This document shows, in pieces, positions 7,083 through 10,565 of a stretch of DNA of 10,565 nucleotides; within the stretch, counting starts at the first letter, position 1, and each line of letters opens with the position of its first letter. The position numbers were made by a program, and so were the translations under genes. The DNA is from JASFQI01 sp050115555. GTDB lineage: Bacteria; Desulfobacterota; DSM-4660; Desulfatiglandales; HGW-15. Under the pieces are notes generated by a model. That model was given only the letters and a program-made list of their open reading frames with translations. It had not been told where the DNA came from and made no database searches. Where the stretch lies: positions 1 through 10,565 of the forward strand of contig JASFQI010000158.1 in the NCBI GenBank assembly GCA_050115555.1, given 5' to 3'.

Positions 7083-7138
7083 GCTCCGTCGGAATAAGGA
7101 ATGTGCGATAGAAGTGTTTTCACCGCTTGCGAAAGGGG

Positions 7139-7768
7139 TCATCCCTCGTTCGCACGGCTTTTCTGGATGAGTCCCTTGAGATCGAGGCGGTTCACCATGT
7201 CCGTAAACAACTCGCTCATGACCTGATCGGCCTGTTTGACGCCTAGAATTTTCGCGCGTTCGGCCTCTCCGGCGACGGTCTGACTGGCTCGTACGGTGTC
7301 GCCGGGCTGAAGCTTGGCCTCATAGGCCATGCGGGCCTTCCATGACCGGTCCTTGAGATCGAGTTCGAAGGCCTTCAGCTCCAGTACGAGCACCGCGGTC
7401 GCTTCCCGGCTCCGGGAGACGACCTCCCCTCCCAGGGCTCGAATACGACGCTCAAAGGTCCTGCGAAACAGCGATGGCACATTGGTCAACCCGACCCGCG
7501 AGGCCTCCCCGCCACCCGACGACACGAACAACGCCACGTTGCCCGAATGGTAGGCGTACGCCTGCCTTGCTCCCGGCCCCAGGATGTCCCGGTTCTCCCG
7601 AACATCCTCGAAATCGAGAAAGACCCTTTCTCCGGACAGGATTTCGGATGGATCCGGCACCCGGTACGTGATTCGAACATCCTGCACTGCGGCGCAGGCG
7701 CCCGCAAGAGACAGGAGCAGAATAAACCAGAACATCCTCCCACGGCTCGGTTGATTTCTCCATTGCAT
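7139..7768 (-). CDS. Putative outer-membrane lipoprotein, YajG-like
   Basis: The protein is 209 aa from the ATG at 7768. This start is chosen over the upstream in-frame ATG at 7834 because TCCTCCC on the plus strand (7776-7782) gives a strong GGGAGGA ribosome site 7 nt away. It also places a proper signal peptide at the N-terminus: basic residues (R4, R9, R11), hydrophobic core FWFILLLSLAG (13-23), and a lipobox-like AGAC with Cys25 as the lipidated residue. The mature part has a mixed alpha/beta pattern with VFLDFEDVREN and a C-terminal amphipathic helix (ELFTDMVNRLDLKGL). This layout recalls YajG or ABC-transport auxiliary lipoproteins, but no diagnostic motif settles it. Residue 27 (A, not D) follows no inner-membrane retention rule, so outer-membrane sorting is likely. 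It is divergently oriented to the radical SAM gene across a 145-bp gap. Lipoprotein nature is fairly sure; the family is a guess. Confidence 0.72.
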   Translation of the reverse strand: MQWRNQPSRGRMFWFILLLSLAGACAAVQDVRITYRVPDPSEILSGERVFLDFEDVRENRDILGPGARQAYAYHSGNVALFVSSGGGEASRVGLTNVPSLFRRTFERRIRALGGEVVSRSREATAVLVLELKAFELDLKDRSWKARMAYEAKLQPGDTVRASQTVAGEAERAKILGVKQADQVMSELFTDMVNRLDLKGLIQKSRANEG

Positions 7769-7913
7769 TTCACTATCCTCCCTGAGATCAAAACAAGGGT
7801 GTGGCTGCGCTTCGAGCATGCTGCAGGGAATCACCTAGCACAAGATGTTAGGAATAAACCTGCAACAAACTTGGGGAATGCGGGCACGGTGTATTGTTGA
7901 ATCCTAGGACCCC
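7769..7913. promoter_or_regulatory. Divergent intergenic region expected to hold two promoters
   Basis: These 145 bp separate the divergent starts of the lipoprotein and the radical SAM gene, so both promoters should lie here. By eye the best plus-strand candidate is TTGGGG (7871-7876) with TATTGT (7892-7897), but the spacing of 15 is short and the boxes are poor. No clear minus-strand pair was found. No operator palindrome or riboswitch was recognised. Confidence 0.35.
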
Positions 7914-8915
7914 ATGGATTTCCCTGTCAAGGAAAAGGCGGTGCCCCCATTGATCCCGATGTCCGCGGATGACAGAGACCTGCTCCAAGAGGCCTGGGAT
8001 ACGACGCGTGCTCACCACGGAAGCGACCTCACCTTCTATCTCCCCGGCATGATCCGATATGGACGGGTCCGTGGGAGATACCCCGCTGTCTCCCTCACCG
8101 GGACCTGGTGCGCGCTTCAGTGCGATCATTGCCGGGGAAAGCTGCTCGAACCCATGATTCCGGTCTCAGGCCCGTCCGATCTTCTGAAAAAGGCGGCGAG
8201 GCTTCGTGACCGAGGGGCCCACGGCCTGCTCTTGAGCGGGGGCGCCGACAAGGACGGCCGCCTGCCGTGGCAGGCATATGCCGAAGCGATCACCCGTATA
8301 GGTTTGGAAACCGGCCTTTTCCTGAGCGCCCACACCGGTTTTCCCCATACCGAGGACTGCCGTTTGCTTCGAGTATCCGGCGTTCAACAAGGGCTGATCG
8401 ACGTCATGGGAGATCGGGATACGGCCACCGGGGTTTACCACTTGCCCGGACTCGATTCGGTGGTCCGGTCCATGGACGCCATTCTGGAAAGCGGGCTCTC
8501 TTTTGTGCCCCACATTGTGGCCGGGCTTCACTATGGAAATCTCAGGGGAGAACACCGGGCGCTTCAGCTCTTAGCCTCCCGTAGGCCTTCCGCACTTGTG
8601 TTCGTGGTCCTCACGGGACTGCCGGGCACACCCATGGAATCGATACGCCCTCCTTCTCCGGTAGAGGTGGCCCGCCTGATCGCCGAGGCTCGCATTCTCA
8701 TGCCCGACGTGCCCTTGTCTCTCGGGTGCGAGCGCCCCCGCAACAGGGAAGGTGCCATGCTGGAGTCCCTCGCCCTTTGCGCCGGGATCACTCGCATGGC
8801 CGTCTGGTCCGAAGAGGCGGTCGAGCAGGCCCGTGCATGGGGTCTTCACCCTCGATTCCAGGCCACCTGCTGCTCCCTCCCCTTTCAACCGGATTTTTCC
8901 TGTGACGGACCCTGA
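7914..8915 (+). CDS. Radical SAM protein, biotin-synthase-related (COG1856-like; possible LipS2)
   Basis: A 333-aa radical SAM enzyme. The cluster motif is C66-X3-C70-X2-C73 (WCALQCDHC), followed by the glycine-rich LLLSGGADKDG (about 105-115) typical of the SAM-binding strand. Later elements such as HTGFPH, LIDVMGD and FVPHIVAGLHYG match the TIM-barrel pattern of the BioB/lipoyl-synthase-like group. A CC pair lies near the C-terminus (ATCCSLP). It lacks the long N-terminal cysteine motif of classical LipA. I place it near COG1856, 'uncharacterized homolog of biotin synthetase', which to my recollection includes LipS2, one half of the two-protein lipoyl synthase first described in Thermococcus. 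The partner LipS1 is not in this window. The ATG at 7914 has AGGA 5 nt upstream. Radical SAM membership is secure; the substrate is an inference. Confidence 0.85.
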   Translation: MDFPVKEKAVPPLIPMSADDRDLLQEAWDTTRAHHGSDLTFYLPGMIRYGRVRGRYPAVSLTGTWCALQCDHCRGKLLEPMIPVSGPSDLLKKAARLRDRGAHGLLLSGGADKDGRLPWQAYAEAITRIGLETGLFLSAHTGFPHTEDCRLLRVSGVQQGLIDVMGDRDTATGVYHLPGLDSVVRSMDAILESGLSFVPHIVAGLHYGNLRGEHRALQLLASRRPSALVFVVLTGLPGTPMESIRPPSPVEVARLIAEARILMPDVPLSLGCERPRNREGAMLESLALCAGITRMAVWSEEAVEQARAWGLHPRFQATCCSLPFQPDFSCDGP

Positions 8916-9035
8916 TGCGGGCTTCCGCCTTGCAACACCCTTCCTATCGGCCGTTAGAGAGACCGCCTCTCGACGATCCGGTGATTTTTCTTGTCGGGTT
9001 CCTCCGAATCGAAATCGCGATCGCTATCGAAGAAA
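8916..9035. other. Convergent intergenic gap, no clear terminator
   Basis: These 120 bp lie between the convergent radical SAM and hydrolase genes. There is a 5-bp hairpin GAGAG-ACCGC-CTCTC near 8957-8971, but the nearest T-run is a dozen bases further and broken. An 8-bp palindrome, GCGATCGC (9017-9024), sits among repeated ATCG units. Confidence 0.4.
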
Positions 9036-9860
9036 TCAAATCCCACGCGGATGCACCGGAAACTCATTCTTTGCACCGGGAATCCTTGACGTGACCCTCT
9101 TGACAAACGCCTCCATCTCCCGGTTCACCTTCTCCGGCGCTTCGAGCATCACCATGTGACCGGCCTCGGGTATTTCCACTATGCGCGAGTCTTCGATCTC
9201 CCGATGCAGATACTCCGAGTAGGTCGGCGGGGTCAAGCGATCCTCCTCCCCGCACACGATGAGAACCGGCACGCGAATGCGACCCATTCGGTCCCGCATG
9301 TCGAACCGGTCACAGGCCAGAAAATCGCCGAGAATGACATCAGGGGAGCAACGACGAATAGACGCTTCCACAGCCTTCCGGACCTTTGATCCCGCGCTGG
9401 GGCCCAGCGCGGCCCGGTCAATGGTCTGGATGAACCCCTCGGGGTCCTCCCGAAGAAGACGAAATATGATCGGAGAGACACCCAGCTTGGCGCCGGTTCC
9501 CACCAGAACCAGGCCGACAAGGCCCGCCGGCTGCCCGGCAGCGAACTCCATGGCAATCGCCCCCCCCATGGAATGCCCGATTAGGATGTAGGACCCGGGG
9601 TCCACCCGCTCCTTCAGGACAGCCTCCACCCAGCGGACATAGTCGGATATCTGCTCCTCCCCCTTGCCGCTTGATCCTCCGTGGGCAGGAAGCTCCAAGC
9701 GAAGGACGGTATACCGCGTTCCCAGATCCTTTTCCTGCTCATCCCAGAGCGTGCCGTCCCCTCCTGCACCGTGAATGAAGACCAGCGTAGGTTTGCCTCC
9801 GTCTGTCTGCGGCCCGGATTCCAGCACGCGCAGGGTCTCTCCCCGGACATTCAGTTCCAT
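9036..9860 (-). CDS. Alpha/beta-fold hydrolase
   Basis: A 274-aa soluble hydrolase with a complete catalytic set. The oxyanion-hole HGAGG is at 30-34, the nucleophile elbow GHSMGG at 95-100 with Ser97, the acid Asp207 in CGEEDRLTP, and the base His235 in PEAGHMVMLEAPEKVN. A helical cap spans roughly 125-190. The pattern is that of the AB hydrolase 1 family (esterases, C-C bond hydrolases such as MhpC, BioH-like enzymes). Substrate and pathway cannot be read from sequence. BioH-like carboxylesterase is possible but nothing here supports it specifically. There is no signal peptide. The ATG at 9860 has a strong GAGGAGGGAG site just upstream. It is transcribed toward the radical SAM gene. The gap upstream (9861-10048) carries degenerate repeats, and the next gene on the same strand is a tRNA nucleotidyltransferase. 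Confidence 0.9.
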   Translation of the reverse strand: MELNVRGETLRVLESGPQTDGGKPTLVFIHGAGGDGTLWDEQEKDLGTRYTVLRLELPAHGGSSGKGEEQISDYVRWVEAVLKERVDPGSYILIGHSMGGAIAMEFAAGQPAGLVGLVLVGTGAKLGVSPIIFRLLREDPEGFIQTIDRAALGPSAGSKVRKAVEASIRRCSPDVILGDFLACDRFDMRDRMGRIRVPVLIVCGEEDRLTPPTYSEYLHREIEDSRIVEIPEAGHMVMLEAPEKVNREMEAFVKRVTSRIPGAKNEFPVHPRGI

Positions 9861-9898
9861 GGCTCCCTCCTCAGGACTCCAAACCGATGATGTTCCAC

Positions 9899-9975
9899 AA
9901 ACCCATTAAAACCCATTCCCTCTCGCAGAGTCGCAAAGATCGCCAAGGCAATCTTCGCATACGAGCTCGCAAGGA
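9899..9975. repeat. Degenerate short-period repeats in the gap upstream of the hydrolase
   Basis: Two parts are seen: a tandem 10-mer (AAACCCATTA / AAACCCATTC, 9899-9918), then units of 8-9 nt: TCGCAGAG (9923), TCGCAAAGA (9931), TCGCCAAGG (9940), with another TCGCAAGGA at 9967. AAGATCGCC and GGCAATCTT (9937-9955) also form a near-palindrome. The 9-nt units resemble the CGCAAAGA-type intergenic repeats seen in many bacterial genomes (from memory). Confidence 0.5.
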
Positions 9976-10048
9976 CGATGTTCTATGGGCGTAGGATTTC
10001 AAATGAAAGCCACGAAGAGCGCCGATTGGACTCGTCCTGCCAATTTCC

Positions 10049-10565
10049 TCACGGTAAAGATTCACGGATTTTCCCCGCCAGTTCGAGCAGCGCCTCCTCG
10101 GTGTTGAGCCCCGGGTCGTCCACCACGCGCTCCAGGAGCTCCCCAAGGATCCGGCCCACTTCCGGTCCGGGGCCAAGGCCGGTCACCTCCATGATTTTTC
10201 GACCGTCCACGGCCAACTGTCCGCGCCGGGTGGCCACGGGCGCCGCAAGAACGCCCCTCACCCGCGTCTCGAGTTCTTCCAGAAGGTGCCCCCGCAGATG
10301 GGGATTCCCGTGGGCCAGGATGTCCGCCTTTCGAAAGGCCAAAAGGGAGAAGACGTGATCCGGCCCCACCCGTCGAATCCACCGCCGAACCGCCCTTTCA
10401 GACCATTCCGGGTCGTAGCCGATCATATGGTGGCGGATCAGATGCGTCACCTTCGAGATCAAAGCCTTCTGGATCCGCAGGCGGGTCAAGATCCGGTGGG
10501 CAAGGTCGGCGCTCGCCTCGGCGTGGCCTGAAAAACGCCACCGGCCGTCGACCTTCCGCCGGACC
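10049..10565 (-). CDS. tRNA nucleotidyltransferase / poly(A) polymerase family protein, C-terminal part (5' end outside window)
   Basis: The frame is open to the right edge of the window. About 171 C-terminal residues are visible and the N-terminal catalytic head is missing. The visible part starts in an HD-type helical region (WRFSGHAEAS, then ADLAHRILTRLR and VTHLIRHHM). It ends with the tail typical of CCA-adding enzymes of this class (VTGLGPGPEVGRILGEL, then NTEEALLELAGKI). The family adds CCA, or part of it, to tRNA 3' ends, or adds poly(A) to RNA. The catalytic DxD motif lies outside the window, so the exact activity is open. The TTG at 10489 is internal. It is co-oriented with the hydrolase downstream across about 190 bp. 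Confidence 0.85.
   Translation of the reverse strand, partial: VRRKVDGRWRFSGHAEASADLAHRILTRLRIQKALISKVTHLIRHHMIGYDPEWSERAVRRWIRRVGPDHVFSLLAFRKADILAHGNPHLRGHLLEELETRVRGVLAAPVATRRGQLAVDGRKIMEVTGLGPGPEVGRILGELLERVVDDPGLNTEEALLELAGKIRESLP

Larger units (their letters stand above)
6737..7138. other. Intergenic/leader region upstream of the kinase
   Basis: About 400 bp on the minus-strand side between the lipoprotein stop and the kinase start. It holds a long hairpin (7012-7082), a 10-bp palindrome CCCCTTGGGG (6950-6959), and an intrinsic-terminator-like hairpin with a T-run (6775-6800, read on the minus strand). A 73-codon frame (GTG at 6991 to TAG at 6770, minus) runs straight through the terminator stem, but no good ribosome site precedes its possible starts and I recognise no family, so I do not call it a gene. 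The stretch near 6835-6855 (GACGGTCTCGCAAAAA) resembles intergenic repeats I recall from deltaproteobacteria. That is from memory and unverified. Confidence 0.6.

Noticed and set aside
9017..9024. GCGATCGC palindrome (HIP1-like octamer)
   Set aside because: It is a single occurrence among ATCG-rich sequence. HIP1 abundance is a cyanobacterial trait and nothing else here points to cyanobacteria.

Overview
The window looks like chromosomal DNA from a GC-rich, Gram-negative anaerobe. The best guess is a Desulfobacterota (deltaproteobacterial) lineage near Syntrophobacteria. This is inference from the gene mix: a molybdopterin-binding protein with a C-terminal cysteine cluster, a BioB-like radical SAM protein, a lipoprotein with a lipobox, a Hanks-type kinase, and intergenic repeats. 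No rRNA, tRNA, CRISPR array, transposase or phage gene was seen.

Layout. A 5'-truncated metallo-beta-lactamase-fold (RNase Z-like) hydrolase (1-752, +) is followed by a molybdopterin-binding-domain protein (841-1887, +). Next is an unusually long gap of about 880 bp (1888-2766) between two convergent genes. It holds a diverged pair of direct repeats and a roughly 275-bp imperfect palindrome, and no convincing gene. A minus-strand block follows, in transcription order: a lipoprotein (7768-7139), a gap of about 400 bp with a hairpin and a probable intrinsic terminator, a Ser/Thr kinase fused to a cyclic-nucleotide-binding domain (6736-5336), rimO (5250-3904) and a long-chain polyprenyl diphosphate synthase (3744-2767). 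Divergent from the lipoprotein is a radical SAM protein related to biotin synthase (7914-8915, +). It converges on an alpha/beta hydrolase (9860-9036, -). At the right edge is the C-terminal part of a tRNA nucleotidyltransferase / poly(A) polymerase family protein (from 10565 to 10049, -).

How the genes relate. Most are housekeeping or cofactor functions: ribosomal protein S12 modification, isoprenoid chain elongation for quinones or lipid carriers, tRNA 3'-end maturation and probably cofactor handling. The kinase-rimO-synthase trio is closely spaced and may be co-transcribed. A terminator-like hairpin only about 40 nt upstream of the kinase start suggests attenuation or a separate upstream transcript.

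No new multi-gene system such as a defence island or biosynthetic cluster is evident. The least explained material is non-coding: the palindrome plus direct repeats at 1931-2722, and the leader-like region upstream of the kinase. The most interesting protein is the radical SAM enzyme, which may be half of a two-protein lipoyl synthase.
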